Part shown: positions 22,173 through 32,724 of the stretch, piece after piece
How the letters are laid out: each line of letters begins with the position of its first letter
Position numbering within the stretch: the stretch's first letter is position 1
NCBI GenBank assembly: GCA_963704005.1
Contig: CAVPGJ010000001.1
Span: forward strand, 987,590 to 1,051,589
Source of the DNA: AC-32 sp963704005
GTDB taxonomy: Bacteria; Actinomycetota; Thermoleophilia; Gaiellales; Gaiellaceae
Direction: 5' to 3'
Length of the DNA stretch: 64,000 nt
The notes under the pieces: generated by a model
The model's database searches: none
The model's input: only the letters and a program-made list of their open reading frames with translations
What the model was told of the DNA's origin: nothing
Position numbers and translations under genes: made by a program

Positions 22173-23621
22173 TCAATTGCACAGGTTTTTCCCCGTCATT
22201 TGCAAAGGTTTCGTTAGCCCGAGGTACGCAATCACCGTCGGAGCCAGGTCCTGCAGCTCCCCGCCCTCGCGCAGGGTCGCGTCCGGATCGGTGACGATGA
22301 GGGGCACGGGGTTCGAGGTGTGGGCAGTGAACGGGCTCGTGCCGTCTGCCTCCAGCATCTGCTCGGCGTTGCCGTGATCGGCCGTGATCAGAGCCACACC
22401 ACCGAGGCCCTGCACGGTTTCGACCACGCGGCCGAGGCAGGCGTCCGCCGTCTCGACGGCCTTCACAACCGCGGGGATCACGCCGCTGTGGCCGACCATG
22501 TCGGGGTTGGCGAAGTTGACGACCGCGAAGCCGTAGTCGTCGTCTTCGAGCGCGGCGCAGAAACGCTCGGTGACCTCCGCGGCCGACATCTCCGGCTTCT
22601 GGTCGTAGGTGCCGACCTCGCGCGGGCTCGGGACGAGGATGCGCGTCTCGCCGGGCCATTCCTGCTCGCGGCCGCCGTTGAAGAAATAGGTCACGTGCGC
22701 GTATTTCTCCGTCTCGGCGACGTGCAGCTGGCGGACGCCGTTCTCGGCGAGCACCTCGGCCAGCGTCTCGGTCACCTGCTGCTCCCGGAAGGCGACGGGG
22801 CAGTCGAAGTCGTCGCGGTAACGAGTCATGGTCGTCAGGTCGAAGCCGCCTTCGAGCAGCTTCTGCGTCAGCTGGCGGGCGCGGTCGGGACGGAAGTTGA
22901 AGAAGATCGCCGCGTCGTCCGGCCCGAGTCTCGGCCTGCCGTCGATCACCGTGGGCTCGATGAACTCGTCGGTGATGTCCCGCTCGTAGCTGGCCATGAC
23001 CGCGGCCACCGGGTCGTCCGCGTGCTCCCCTTCGCCTCCGACGATCGCGTCGTACGCGCGCTGCGTCCGCTCCCAGCGCCCGTCGCGGTCCATCGCGTAG
23101 TAGCGGCCGGCGACGGTGGCGATCCGCTCGGCCGGCAGCTCGGCGAGGTCGTGCTCGGCCGCGTGCGGCGAGACGTCGCGGCCATCGGTGAAGGCGTGGA
23201 TCCAGGTGCGCTCGGGCGCGAAGCGCAGCAGCGCCTTGACGTGCTCGATGTGGGAGTGGACGCCCCCGTGAGAGACGAGCCCGAGCAGGTGCACGTCCCC
23301 GCCCTTGGCGAACGCCGCCTTCAGCGCCGGGTTCTCGAAGAAGGAGCCGTCCTCGATCGCGCGGTTGACCCGCTGCAGGTCCTGATCGAGCACGCGGCCG
23401 GAGCCGATCGTCAGGTGGCCGACCTCGGAGTTGCCCATCTGCCCGGGCGGCAGGCCGACCGCCTCCCCGCTTGCCTTCAGCGTCGTGTGCGGGCACTCGG
23501 CCCAGAGCCGGTCGAACACCGGCGTCTCGGCCAGCTCGATCGCGTTCCCCGGCCCCGGCGGGGCGCAACCCCAGCCGTCGAGGATCACGAGCGCTACGAG
23601 AGGGAACTTGCTGCCTGGCAA
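22173..23621 (-). CDS. gpmI: 2,3-bisphosphoglycerate-independent phosphoglycerate mutase
   Basis: 482 residues. Alkaline-phosphatase superfamily enzyme: VILDGWG near the N-terminus, QMGNSEVGHLTIGSGR with the phospho-accepting Ser, and metal ligands in NFANPDMVGHSG and LITADHGNAEQM. It interconverts 3- and 2-phosphoglycerate using Mn2+. The TTG start overlaps the end of tpiA by 28 bases. Last enzyme of the whiA-gap-pgk-tpiA-gpmI series. It is slightly shorter than the usual 505-515 residues but all motifs are present. Confidence 0.94.
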   Translation of the reverse strand: MPGSKFPLVALVILDGWGCAPPGPGNAIELAETPVFDRLWAECPHTTLKASGEAVGLPPGQMGNSEVGHLTIGSGRVLDQDLQRVNRAIEDGSFFENPALKAAFAKGGDVHLLGLVSHGGVHSHIEHVKALLRFAPERTWIHAFTDGRDVSPHAAEHDLAELPAERIATVAGRYYAMDRDGRWERTQRAYDAIVGGEGEHADDPVAAVMASYERDITDEFIEPTVIDGRPRLGPDDAAIFFNFRPDRARQLTQKLLEGGFDLTTMTRYRDDFDCPVAFREQQVTETLAEVLAENGVRQLHVAETEKYAHVTYFFNGGREQEWPGETRILVPSPREVGTYDQKPEMSAAEVTERFCAALEDDDYGFAVVNFANPDMVGHSGVIPAVVKAVETADACLGRVVETVQGLGGVALITADHGNAEQMLEADGTSPFTAHTSNPVPLIVTDPDATLREGGELQDLAPTVIAYLGLTKPLQMTGKNLCN

Positions 23622-24292
23622 ATCGCCGTGAACGATTCCACGTCCAGCGAGCCGCCGCCGACGAGAGCGCCGTCGATCCCGTCCTCGGCCAGCAGCTCGC
23701 CCGCGTTGTCGGGCTTGACCGAGCCGCCGTAGAGCACCGGCACGTCGAGCACGCTCTTGACGAACGTGTGAGCCTCGCGCGCCTGTTCCCGGCTCGCGGT
23801 CAGGCCGGTGCCGATCGCCCAGACGGGCTCGTACGCGATCACCAGCCGCTCGTGCGGGCCGGTCGCCTCGGCGATCGCCTCGACCTGCACGCGCAGCACG
23901 AGCTCCATCTGGCCCGACTCGCGCTCCTCGAGCGACTCGCCGACGCAGGCGATCACCCGCAGGCCGTGCTCGAGGGCCGCGGCGGCCCGGCGGGCGACGG
24001 TCTCGTCCGTCTCGCCGAAGTACTGCCGCCGTTCCGAATGGCCGACGATCGCGCCGGCGACCCCGAGCTCGCGCAGCATCGGCGCCGAGATCTCGCCGGT
24101 GAACGCGCCCTCGTCCGCCCAGTGCACGTTCTGCGCGAAGACCGTGTGGTCGCTCTCGAGGGCGGCTGCAAGCGAGACGAACGGCGGGCAGAGCACTGTC
24201 TCGATGCCGGCGGGCGGCTCGAAGGCAGCGCAGAACTCGCGCGTCTCCCGCGGCCCCTTGAACATCTTCCAGTTGCCGGCGATCAGGTTCAT
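23594..24292 (-). CDS. tpiA: Triosephosphate isomerase
   Basis: 232 residues. Expected motifs are present: AGNWKM with the catalytic Lys at the N-terminus, VGHSERR with the catalytic His, YEPVWAIGTG with the catalytic Glu, and LYGGSVKPDN phosphate-binding loop. It interconverts dihydroxyacetone phosphate and glyceraldehyde-3-phosphate. Its start overlaps the stop of pgk by four bases (ATGA), indicating translational coupling. Confidence 0.96.
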   Translation of the reverse strand: MNLIAGNWKMFKGPRETREFCAAFEPPAGIETVLCPPFVSLAAALESDHTVFAQNVHWADEGAFTGEISAPMLRELGVAGAIVGHSERRQYFGETDETVARRAAAALEHGLRVIACVGESLEERESGQMELVLRVQVEAIAEATGPHERLVIAYEPVWAIGTGLTASREQAREAHTFVKSVLDVPVLYGGSVKPDNAGELLAEDGIDGALVGGGSLDVESFTAICQAASSLS

Positions 24293-25332
24293 GCGGCCGG
24301 GATCACCGCCACGCCCGGGAGCTCCTTTCCCTCGAGCAGCTCGAGCGCAGCGCCGCCGCCGGTCGAGGCCCAGGAGACACGCTCGATCAGCCCGAGCTCG
24401 TTAAGGGCGCGGATCGAGTCGGCGCCGCCGACGACCGAGAACGCGTCCGCGCCGGCGACCGCCTCGGCGACCGCCTTCGTCCCCTCGGCGAACGCCGGCC
24501 ACTCGAAGACGCCCATCGGGCCGTTCCAGAAGATCGTCTTCGCCTTAGCGATCTCTGCGGCGAACGCCCCGCGGGTTTCAGGGCCGATGTCGAGCCCGAG
24601 CCAGCCCTCCGGAAGAGCGTGGTAGGGAACGACCTTCGTCTCGGCATCCGCCTCGAAGGCCGCCGCGGCAACGACATCGCTCGGCAGCTCGACCGGGAAG
24701 CCGAGCGGGTTCTCGTCGCGCAGCTGCTCGGCCATCTTTCCCCCGACGAGCACGGTATCGGCCTTGCCGCCGAGGTTGCGCAGGACGCCGAGCTTGTCCT
24801 CGACCTTGGCACCGCCCGAGACCAGCACGAAGGGCCGCTCGACCTCGCCGAGCAGCTTCCCGAGCTCCTCCAGCTCGCGCTCGAGCAGCAGACCCGCGTA
24901 CGCCGGCAGCAGCTCCGCGACGCCGACCGTCGAGGCGTGTGCGCGGTGCACCGAGCCGAACGCGTCCTCGACGAACAGCTCGTAGTCGTCGGCAAGACGC
25001 AGCGCGAACTCGGGGTCGTTCGTCGTCTCGCCCGGGTCGAAACGGGTGTTCTCGAGCACATCGATCCGCTCGTCGGTAAGCAGCTCACGCAGCCGCCTCG
25101 CTACCGGCGTCATCGAGAAGGCGGGGTCAGACCCCTTCGGCCGGCCGAGGTGCGAGCAGACCGCCACCTCCTTCGCGTCGTGCTCCAGCAGGTACTGCAG
25201 CGTCGGCAGCGAGGCGCGGATGCGCGTGTCGTCGGCGACGCGGCCGTCCTCGAGCGGCACGTTCAGGTCGCTTCGCACGAGCACGCGCACGCCGGCGACC
25301 TCGGCCTCTCGCACGGAGCGCGGTTTACCCAT
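24289..25332 (-). CDS. pgk: Phosphoglycerate kinase (short form)
   Basis: 347 residues, about 40 fewer than most bacterial enzymes; the gap falls around the end of the N-terminal domain, where RRLRELLTDERIDVLENTRF is compact. Substrate-binding SDLNVPL, SHLGRPKG and FGSVHRAHAST, and nucleotide-binding GGAKVEDKLGVL, WNGPMGVFE and GGADSIRAL are all present. Transfers phosphate from 1,3-bisphosphoglycerate to ADP. Lies between gap and tpiA; repeat copy 7 separates it from gap. Confidence 0.95.
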   Translation of the reverse strand: MGKPRSVREAEVAGVRVLVRSDLNVPLEDGRVADDTRIRASLPTLQYLLEHDAKEVAVCSHLGRPKGSDPAFSMTPVARRLRELLTDERIDVLENTRFDPGETTNDPEFALRLADDYELFVEDAFGSVHRAHASTVGVAELLPAYAGLLLERELEELGKLLGEVERPFVLVSGGAKVEDKLGVLRNLGGKADTVLVGGKMAEQLRDENPLGFPVELPSDVVAAAAFEADAETKVVPYHALPEGWLGLDIGPETRGAFAAEIAKAKTIFWNGPMGVFEWPAFAEGTKAVAEAVAGADAFSVVGGADSIRALNELGLIERVSWASTGGGAALELLEGKELPGVAVIPAA

Positions 25333-25376
25333 CAGAGTCCGTGATGGGACGGGCCCGGGGCGTTCCGAAAGCGTGC

Positions 25377-25440
25377 GTCAGACGGGCGCACAGGCAAAGC
25401 CTGCACGCCCTCTGTGGTCGGCGCCGCCAAGTCGGCGCCT
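25377..25440 (-). repeat. Dispersed two-hairpin repeat, copy 7
   Basis: Minus strand: GGCGCCGACTTGGCGGCGCC, GACCACAGAGGGCGTGCAGG, CTTTGCCTGTGCGCCCGTCTGACG. It begins inside the gap stop codon and fills the gap-pgk spacer. Confidence 0.75.
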
Positions 25441-26465
25441 TACGCACTCACTGCGGCCGGAAGCGTCGCGCCGACCTTCGCCACCAGGTCGACGAGCCGG
25501 CACGAGTAGCCCCACTCGTTGTCGTACCAGCCGAAGACCTTGACCATGTTGCCGTTCACCATCGTCAGGTCGCTGTCGAAGATCGACGAGTAGGACGAGT
25601 GCTCGATGTCGGTCGAGACGAGCGGCTCGTCCGTGTACTGCAGGATCCCCTCGAGCGGGCCGGTGTCCGCCTTGCCGCGGTAGAGCTCGTTGACCTCGTC
25701 CACAGTCGTCTCGCGGCCGACGCGGCAGACGAGGTCGACGATCGAGCCGGTCGGCACCGGCGCGCGCATCGACATCCCGTCGACCTTGCCCTGCAGGTCG
25801 GGCATGACGACTCCGATCGCGCGTGCGGCGCCGGTCGAGGTCGGGATCAGGTTGAGCGCTGCTGCGCGGGCCCGGCGCAGGTCCTCGTGTGGGAGGTCGA
25901 GCAGCCGCTGGTCGTTTGTGTACGCGTGGATGGTGGTCATGAAGCCCTGCTCGATCGTGAACTCGTCGTGCAGGACCTTCGCCAGCGGCGCGACGCAGTT
26001 GGTCGTGCAGGAGGCGTTCGAGATCACATCGTGCGCCTCCGGGTCGTAATCCGCGTCGTTGACGCCGAGCACGATCGTCACGTCGGGGCCCTTGGCCGGC
26101 GCGGAGATGATCACCTTCCTCGCACCACCGTCGAGGTGCTTCGCCGCACCGTCGCGGTCGGCGAAGAAGCCGGTCGACTCGATCACGACGTCGACTCCGA
26201 GGTCGCCCCAGGGGAGGTTGCCGGGGTCGCGCTCGCTCAGGAGCTGGAGCTCGTGCGAGCCGACGGTGATCTTCCCGTCGCCGGCCGCGACGTCCTCGTC
26301 GAGCGTTCCGAGCACCGAGTCGTGCTTGAGCAGGTAGGCCATCGTCTCGGCATCCCCGAGATCGTTGGCGGCGACGACCTCGAACGCCCCACCCCGCTCC
26401 AAGTGAGCCCGAAAGAAGTTCCGCCCGATCCGCCCAAACCCGTTGATCCCAACCCGAACAGCCAC
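25440..26465 (-). CDS. gap: Glyceraldehyde-3-phosphate dehydrogenase
   Basis: 341 residues from GTG 26465. NAD-binding VGINGFGRIGRNFFRAHL at the start, catalytic SNASCTTNCVAPLAKVL with the nucleophilic Cys, HAYTNDQ, and WYDNEWGYSCRLVDL at the end. Oxidises glyceraldehyde-3-phosphate to 1,3-bisphosphoglycerate. Follows whiA with a 353-base leader that holds two strong hairpins. The frame is open far upstream, but GTGGCTGTTCGG fits the family N-terminus. Confidence 0.96.
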   Translation of the reverse strand: MAVRVGINGFGRIGRNFFRAHLERGGAFEVVAANDLGDAETMAYLLKHDSVLGTLDEDVAAGDGKITVGSHELQLLSERDPGNLPWGDLGVDVVIESTGFFADRDGAAKHLDGGARKVIISAPAKGPDVTIVLGVNDADYDPEAHDVISNASCTTNCVAPLAKVLHDEFTIEQGFMTTIHAYTNDQRLLDLPHEDLRRARAAALNLIPTSTGAARAIGVVMPDLQGKVDGMSMRAPVPTGSIVDLVCRVGRETTVDEVNELYRGKADTGPLEGILQYTDEPLVSTDIEHSSYSSIFDSDLTMVNGNMVKVFGWYDNEWGYSCRLVDLVAKVGATLPAAVSA

Positions 26466-26540
26466 TGAAAGCCTCCCCGTCGATTTCCAGTTCGAGTCTA
26501 CCGAGCAGCCGGGTGCTTCTTGGATAGACGGCGGGCCGCT

Positions 26541-26600
26541 GAGGCGTCGCTTGCGACGCCGACATAGAGGGCGTGCGGGCTTTGCCCGTGCGCCCGTCTT
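26541..26600 (+). repeat. Dispersed two-hairpin repeat, copy 8
   Basis: GAGGCGTCGCTTGCGACGCC, GACATAGAGGGCGTGCGGGC, TTTGCCCGTGCGCCCGTCTTC. Same order as the consensus; the trailing GACCGGTC is lost. Confidence 0.82.
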
Positions 26601-26607
26601 CCCGAAC

Positions 26608-26638
26608 GGCCCGCCGCTGCCTCCGGCAGCGGCGGGCC
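26608..26638. repeat. Perfect 14-bp hairpin with 3-base loop
   Basis: GGCCCGCCGCTGCC (26608-26621) and GGCAGCGGCGGGCC (26625-26638) are exact complements around TCC. No T-run follows on either strand, so it is not a standard terminator; it may stabilise the gap leader or be a REP-like unit. Confidence 0.7.
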
Positions 26639-26818
26639 GGAGGGGAAGCTCCGAGGACGACCTCCCCCTCCGCATTGTCGCGCTCCGGACCTTGGCGACG
26701 GACGGGGTCTGAATCCATCGCCGGACGAGCGCGAACCCGCCTCGCGGAGTATTACGCAAGGTGCCTGGGAAAAACATCATCCTCGAAAACCGTAAAAGCC
26801 AAGCCGCTGCCAGGACGG

Positions 26819-27739
26819 TCAACGCTGCGCAATGCGCAGAAGCGAGCGCAGCCGCCGGTGCGCAGCAGCCTTGCTCGCAGGCGGATCGCACTTTGCCGCC
26901 AGCTCCCGCAGCGAGAGCGATGGATGGGCGAGGCGCAGCTCGGCGATCTCGCGCAGACGAGGCGAAAGCTCGTCGAGCCGTCCCGCGCGCTGCAGCCGTC
27001 GCGCGGCCTCGAGTTGCGCATGCGCGGCGCGGCCGGAGCGAACGAGGTTGGCATGGTCGGCGTTCGCGAGCCGGTTCGCCCGCGCCTTCGTCGAGCCCAC
27101 GACCGCCCGCTCCTGCAAAGCCAGCGCCGCGTCGCTCGCTCCGGCCACGGCCAGCACGCCGGCGATCCGGTCGATCCCTTTTGCATAGGCAAGCGACTGC
27201 TCGCCGCGCGCCCCGACGCGTAGCTCGGCGCCCTCGCCGGCCGCCGCCGCCGCGACTGCCTCGGCGCCGGCCCGGCTTTCGCTCCGCACCTCGAGATGGG
27301 GCGAAGGCGGAGCGCTCACCGACCCGGCTGCGAGCAGCGCGCCCCGCAGGTAGGCGGCGCGGCAGCAGGCGCGCCCGACGATCCGCCGCGGCGGCCGCTC
27401 CCGCGGCATGAGCCTCGCGTCGACCACGCCGCACTCGCGCAGCAGCTCGAGCGCGTCCGGCCCACCGTCGACGTGGAGCTGGTAGCGCGTCTCCTGCCCG
27501 AAGGCCCGCTGCCGGTAGGTGCGGATCTCGGAGCCGACGCCGAAGGAGCGCAGCAGCGTGAACGCGCGCCGCGCGACTCCGCCGCCGGCGAGGTCGAGAT
27601 GGACGGCGACCTCCCCCCGGCCGAGGAGGTGCAGCCGCCCGGCGAAGTGGAAGAGCGCCGAGAGCTCGGCGATGCGGTCGCACTCCCGCTCCGGCGCGAT
27701 CGCGGCCAGCTCGGTGCGCACGTCGTCAGAGAACGACAC
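26819..27739 (-). CDS. whiA: DNA-binding protein WhiA (sporulation/division regulator)
   Basis: 306 residues. The N-terminal LAGLIDADG-like half has AAYLRGALLAAGSVSAPPSP, and the C-terminal HTH includes ANRLANADHANLVRSGRAAH and LSLRELAAKCDPPASKAAAH. WhiA is conserved across actinobacteria and firmicutes, and in several genomes it precedes gap-pgk-tpi as here. The GTG start at 27739 overlaps the 3' end of ogt by 14 bases. The usual upstream partners rapZ and yvcK are not next to it. Confidence 0.93.
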   Translation of the reverse strand: MSFSDDVRTELAAIAPERECDRIAELSALFHFAGRLHLLGRGEVAVHLDLAGGGVARRAFTLLRSFGVGSEIRTYRQRAFGQETRYQLHVDGGPDALELLRECGVVDARLMPRERPPRRIVGRACCRAAYLRGALLAAGSVSAPPSPHLEVRSESRAGAEAVAAAAAGEGAELRVGARGEQSLAYAKGIDRIAGVLAVAGASDAALALQERAVVGSTKARANRLANADHANLVRSGRAAHAQLEAARRLQRAGRLDELSPRLREIAELRLAHPSLSLRELAAKCDPPASKAAAHRRLRSLLRIAQR

Positions 27740-28185
27740 CTTCGAGCTCCAGCAGCCGGCGCTTGTAGCCCGGGCCGAGCGAGCCGTACGACCCGAGCCC
27801 GTCCGCGGCGACGACCCGATGGCAGGGCACGACGATCGCGAACCGGTTCGACCCGCAGACCGAGCCCAGCGCCCGCTGCGCGTTCGGGTGGCCGGCCAGC
27901 GCCGCGACCTCGCCGTAGGTCGCCGTCTCGCCGTAGGGGATCGAGCGAAGCGCCTCGACCGCGCGCCGCTGGAAGGGCGTGCACCACTCCAGCTCGAGCT
28001 CGACGTCGCCGAAATCGTCGAGCCTGCCGTCGAAGTACCGTCGCGAACCGCCCGGCGAGCGGGTGGTCTCATCGTCCGCCTCCGCCGCCCGGCCGCGGCA
28101 GCTCGTGCCAGGCGAGTAGGCCGTCGGCGAAGACCAGCTCCCCCACGCCCCACCCGTCCGCCGCGTACGCGATCCGCTCGACCAT
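27726..28185 (-). pseudogene. ogt: Methylated-DNA-protein cysteine methyltransferase, frameshifted
   Basis: Two adjacent frames together give a normal MGMT. The first (ATG 28185 to TGA 28069) reads MVERIAYAADGWGVGELVFA and ends at GGGGGR. The second continues DDETTRSPGG, then TPFQRRAVEALRSIPYGETA, YGEVAALAGHPNAQRALGSV and the active-site VVPCHRVV, to the stop at 27726. Total length 460 is one base over a multiple of three. The shift lies in a GGC/GGA-rich run at about 28070-28085. Either sequencing error or real inactivation; the rest of the gene looks under selection. It would repair O6-methylguanine by suicidal alkyl transfer. Confidence 0.8.
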
Positions 28186-28210
28186 GCCGCTGAATCGTAG
28201 AATCACCGTC

Positions 28211-29850
<1,640 letters not shown>

Positions 29851-29852
<2 letters not shown>

Positions 29853-29925
29853 GCGGCGCTTGAGACGCCGACCTCAGGACGCGCGAGCTGTGCTCGTGCG
29901 GCCGTCTGAAACGACCGGTCGGTCC
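29851..29925 (+). repeat. Dispersed two-hairpin repeat, copy 9
   Basis: AGGCGGCGCTTGAGACGCCG, ACCTCAGGACGCGCGAGCTG, TGCTCGTGCGGCCGTCTGAA, ACGACCGGTCGG. It begins at the pruA stop codon and reaches into the presumed start region of the next gene. Confidence 0.85.
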
Positions 29926-31365
29926 GATCGCTCAGGCGCAACCGCTCTGAGACCGCTCCTCGTCGCGGTCGCCGTCGTGCTGGTGGCTGCCTCCGCGGCC
30001 ACAGCTGCGCGGATCCGCGGCACCTCGGGGCCGGACAAGCTGCAGACGGTCAACGGCATCCGCGACGTCGTCACCTGCGGCGGCGGCTCCGACCTCGCCA
30101 CCGTCGACGGCTTCGACCGGGCCGGGCGCGACTGCGAGATCGTCACGCGCCGCTCGTCGCAGGATCCCTACCGGGGAGGGCCCGCGCAGCATGAGACCGA
30201 GGTCGAGCCCGACTCCTTCGCGAACGGGAACACCGTCGTCTCGGTCTTCCAGGTCGGCCGGATCTTCGACGGCGGCGCCCGCAACATCGGCTTCGCTACC
30301 TCGCCCGACAGCGGCCGGAGCTGGAAGCGCGGCTTCCTGCGCGGCCTGACCCCGCGCGCGAGCGACCCGTCGATCGCCTACGACCGCAAGCACGGCCAGT
30401 GGCTGGTCGTCTCGCTCGTGTTCGGCAGCGGGCCGGGCTCCTCGATCGACGTCAGCCGCTCGGCCGACGGCCTGCACTGGGGCAACCCGGTGACCGCGAT
30501 CGCGACCGGCTCGGCGTTCGGCCAGGACAAGGAGTGGGTCGCCTGCGACAACTGGCCGCAGAGCCCGCACTACGGCAACTGCTACCTGAGCTACAGCGAC
30601 ACCGTCAGCGAGGAGGTCGTCGCGCAGGTCTCCGGTGACGGCGGTCTGACCTGGTCGGCGCCCGTGGCGGCTCCGGGCTTCCCGGGGCGCGGCTCGATCC
30701 GCGGTGCCTTCGCCCCCGGGGTGCAGCCGGTCGCGCTGCCGAGCGGCCGCGTGGTGATCGCCTACTACGACGAGGGCAAGATCTCGGAGGTCCGCTCCGA
30801 CGACGGCGGCGCCACCTGGACGCAGCAGGTCGGGATCGCACCCGCGAGCTACAAGACCCACCCGGGCTTGCGCGCCGCGCCTCTGCCGACCTCGGCGGTC
30901 GCCTCGGACGGCCGCGCGTACGTCGCCTGGGCGGACTGCTCCTTCCGACCCGGCTGCAAGGCGAACGACATCGTCTACGTCTCCTCGGTGGACGGAATCG
31001 CCTGGACGCCGGTCGCCCGCATCCCGACCGGCACGGGCGACGCCGAGCTGCCCGGGCTCGATGCCGACCCGGTCCGGCCGGGCCGGCTCGCGCTCGCCTG
31101 CTACGTCCTGCGCGGCTCGAGCCTCGACGTCCGCTTCGTCTCGTCCGGGAACGCGGGCGCGAGCTGGACGAAGCCGAAGCTGCTCGACTCGCGCAAGACG
31201 CCTACGGCCTGGATCGCGCGCACCTCGCTCGGCTCGATGGTCGGCGACTACATCTCGACGTCGTTCGCCGGCAACCGCGCGGTGCCGGTGTTCGCGCTGG
31301 CGCAGCGGCCGCGCGGGTCGCGGCTGCACGAGTCGATGTTCGCCACCTCGCTGGCCGTGCCCTGA
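29896..31365 (+). CDS. Secreted sialidase-like (BNR/beta-propeller) protein
   Basis: About 490 residues. A hydrophobic signal segment (LRPLLVAVAVVLVAASAATA) precedes a short calcium-binding-like GTSGPDKLQTVNGIRDVVTC region and a long beta-propeller with Asp-box-like repeats such as SPDSGRSWKR, SADGLHWGNP, SGDGGLTWSA, SDDGGATWTQ and SSGNAGASWTK. Catalytic sialidase residues are not obvious, so it may bind or cleave glycans. The start is uncertain: the codons before the signal lie in repeat copy 9, and no good ATG exists (GTG 29896 used here). Confidence 0.75.
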   Translation: MRPSETTGRSDRSGATALRPLLVAVAVVLVAASAATAARIRGTSGPDKLQTVNGIRDVVTCGGGSDLATVDGFDRAGRDCEIVTRRSSQDPYRGGPAQHETEVEPDSFANGNTVVSVFQVGRIFDGGARNIGFATSPDSGRSWKRGFLRGLTPRASDPSIAYDRKHGQWLVVSLVFGSGPGSSIDVSRSADGLHWGNPVTAIATGSAFGQDKEWVACDNWPQSPHYGNCYLSYSDTVSEEVVAQVSGDGGLTWSAPVAAPGFPGRGSIRGAFAPGVQPVALPSGRVVIAYYDEGKISEVRSDDGGATWTQQVGIAPASYKTHPGLRAAPLPTSAVASDGRAYVAWADCSFRPGCKANDIVYVSSVDGIAWTPVARIPTGTGDAELPGLDADPVRPGRLALACYVLRGSSLDVRFVSSGNAGASWTKPKLLDSRKTPTAWIARTSLGSMVGDYISTSFAGNRAVPVFALAQRPRGSRLHESMFATSLAVP

Positions 31366-31368
31366 GCC

Positions 31369-32610
31369 TTACTCGGGCGGCAGCGGCACGGGGCTCGCGC
31401 CCCAGCCCCGCGTCCGCGCCCGGAGCGCCATCCAGCCCGCGCACGCCAGCGCCGGAGTCGCCAGCACCACGCACGCCGCCCTGACGCCGAAGGCTCCCGC
31501 GATCGCCCCGTCGATGAGGCTCGCGAACGGGCGCAGCCCGAGGAACGCGACGCTCCAGAGCGCCATGATCCTCCCGCGCTCCGACGGCTCGACGCCCAGC
31601 TGCAGCCTCGAGGTCGCGTGCGTGTTCGAGGTCAGGTAGCCGAAGCCCGCGACGAACAGGATCGGCAGCGCCAGCCACAGCCAGGGCGTGAGGGCGAAGG
31701 CGACGATCCCGCCGCCGAGCAGGAGCAGCGTCGCGAACATGCGGCGCCTGGTCCCGCCCACGCGGCCGGCGACGACGAACGCCGCGGTCACCGCCCCCGC
31801 GCCGAACGCGCCCGTGATGAAACCGCCGACGGTGTCCTTGTGGCCGAAGGCGTTGGCCAGGGCCGGCGCCAGCGTGTTCACCGGGTCGGACGCGAACCCG
31901 ACCGCCGCGACGATCACCAGGAAGACGACGAGCTGCCGGCGGCGGCGGAGGAGCTCGACGCTTGCGCGCAGGTGGCTGACCGACCGGCCGGCGAGCTCCT
32001 GCGCCTGGGGCCCGATCATGAGCAGCACGGCGACGAAGGCCAGGTACGAGAGGGAGTTGATCCCGAACGACGCCGGTATCCCGAGGTACTCGACCGAGAG
32101 CGCCGCCGTCGAGGCCCCGAGCGCGCGGGCGAGGTTGAACGTCATCGAGTTGAGCGCGACCGCGGTCGGCACCTCGTCCCTCTCGACGAGCGACGGGACC
32201 ATGGCCTGCTGCGCCGGCGACGAGAAGGCGCTGACCACGCCGAGCCTGAGCGCGTCGGCGATCACGACTGCGGGCGGTGCGAGGTCCCAGTGCGCCAGCA
32301 GGCCCAGCCCGCCTGCGAGGACGCACGCGACCGACTGCGTGACGAACAGCAGCCGCCGCCGGTTGAAGCGGTCGGCCGCGCCGCCGGCCCAGGGCGCGAG
32401 CACGAGGATCGGGATGAACTGACAGAAGTTGAGCACCCCGAGCACCAGGGTCGAGTGGGTCTGGCGGTAGACGAGTACCGCCGCGGCGAGGTTCTGGAAC
32501 CAGGTCCCGCTCGCCGAGAGCGCGTTGCCGACGAAGTAGGGCCCGAACGTCCGCCGGCGCAGAAGCGCGAAGGCGGCCGCAGGTCCGACAGGAGCGCTCA
32601 CGAGTCGCAC
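31369..32610 (-). CDS. Major facilitator superfamily transporter (EntS/MFS_3-like)
   Basis: 413 residues with about 12 hydrophobic segments. GPYFVGNALSASGTWFQNLA and GGAADRFNRRRLLFVTQSVA (MFS signature loop after TM2) match the exporter group that includes enterobactin exporter EntS. The C-terminal half has RLQLGVEPSERGRIMALWSV, the mirrored signature. Cytoplasmic-membrane efflux of an unknown substrate. GTG start. A palindromic repeat (32645-32667) lies 35 bases upstream and could be an operator. Confidence 0.85.
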   Translation of the reverse strand: MRLVSAPVGPAAAFALLRRRTFGPYFVGNALSASGTWFQNLAAAVLVYRQTHSTLVLGVLNFCQFIPILVLAPWAGGAADRFNRRRLLFVTQSVACVLAGGLGLLAHWDLAPPAVVIADALRLGVVSAFSSPAQQAMVPSLVERDEVPTAVALNSMTFNLARALGASTAALSVEYLGIPASFGINSLSYLAFVAVLLMIGPQAQELAGRSVSHLRASVELLRRRRQLVVFLVIVAAVGFASDPVNTLAPALANAFGHKDTVGGFITGAFGAGAVTAAFVVAGRVGGTRRRMFATLLLLGGGIVAFALTPWLWLALPILFVAGFGYLTSNTHATSRLQLGVEPSERGRIMALWSVAFLGLRPFASLIDGAIAGAFGVRAACVVLATPALACAGWMALRARTRGWGASPVPLPPE

Positions 32611-32644
32611 TTGTATCCGTCCCGCACGCGGTCCGAGCGCTCTC

Positions 32645-32667
32645 CTAGTAACACCGTGTTACTTGGA
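32645..32667. repeat. Palindromic repeat GTAACAC-C-GTGTTAC, left of the small HTH gene
   Basis: A 15-base palindrome (32648-32662) in the context CTAGTAACACCGTGTTACTT. Similar to 12085-12110 and 33025-33050. Lies between the divergent MFS and HTH-protein genes, where an operator would be expected. Confidence 0.65.
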
Positions 32668-32724
32668 AGGTTCGGGACGCTTTTTTCACACGGCGGCCGA
32701 GGTCGGCCGGTCAGCCTGTGTCGG

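Larger units (their letters stand above)
26466..26818 (-). promoter_or_regulatory. Long spacer between whiA and gap
   Basis: 353 bases without a recognisable gene. It contains dispersed repeat copy 8 (26541-26600), a perfect 14-bp hairpin (26608-26638) and, on the minus strand near 26750, a TAATACT that could act as a -10 box. No convincing -35 was found. It probably carries the gap operon promoter. Confidence 0.4.

Noticed and set aside
24289..25332. Internal deletion in pgk
   Set aside because: It is about 40 residues short, but all catalytic motifs are in one frame and the compact segment looks natural; short forms are plausible in this lineage.
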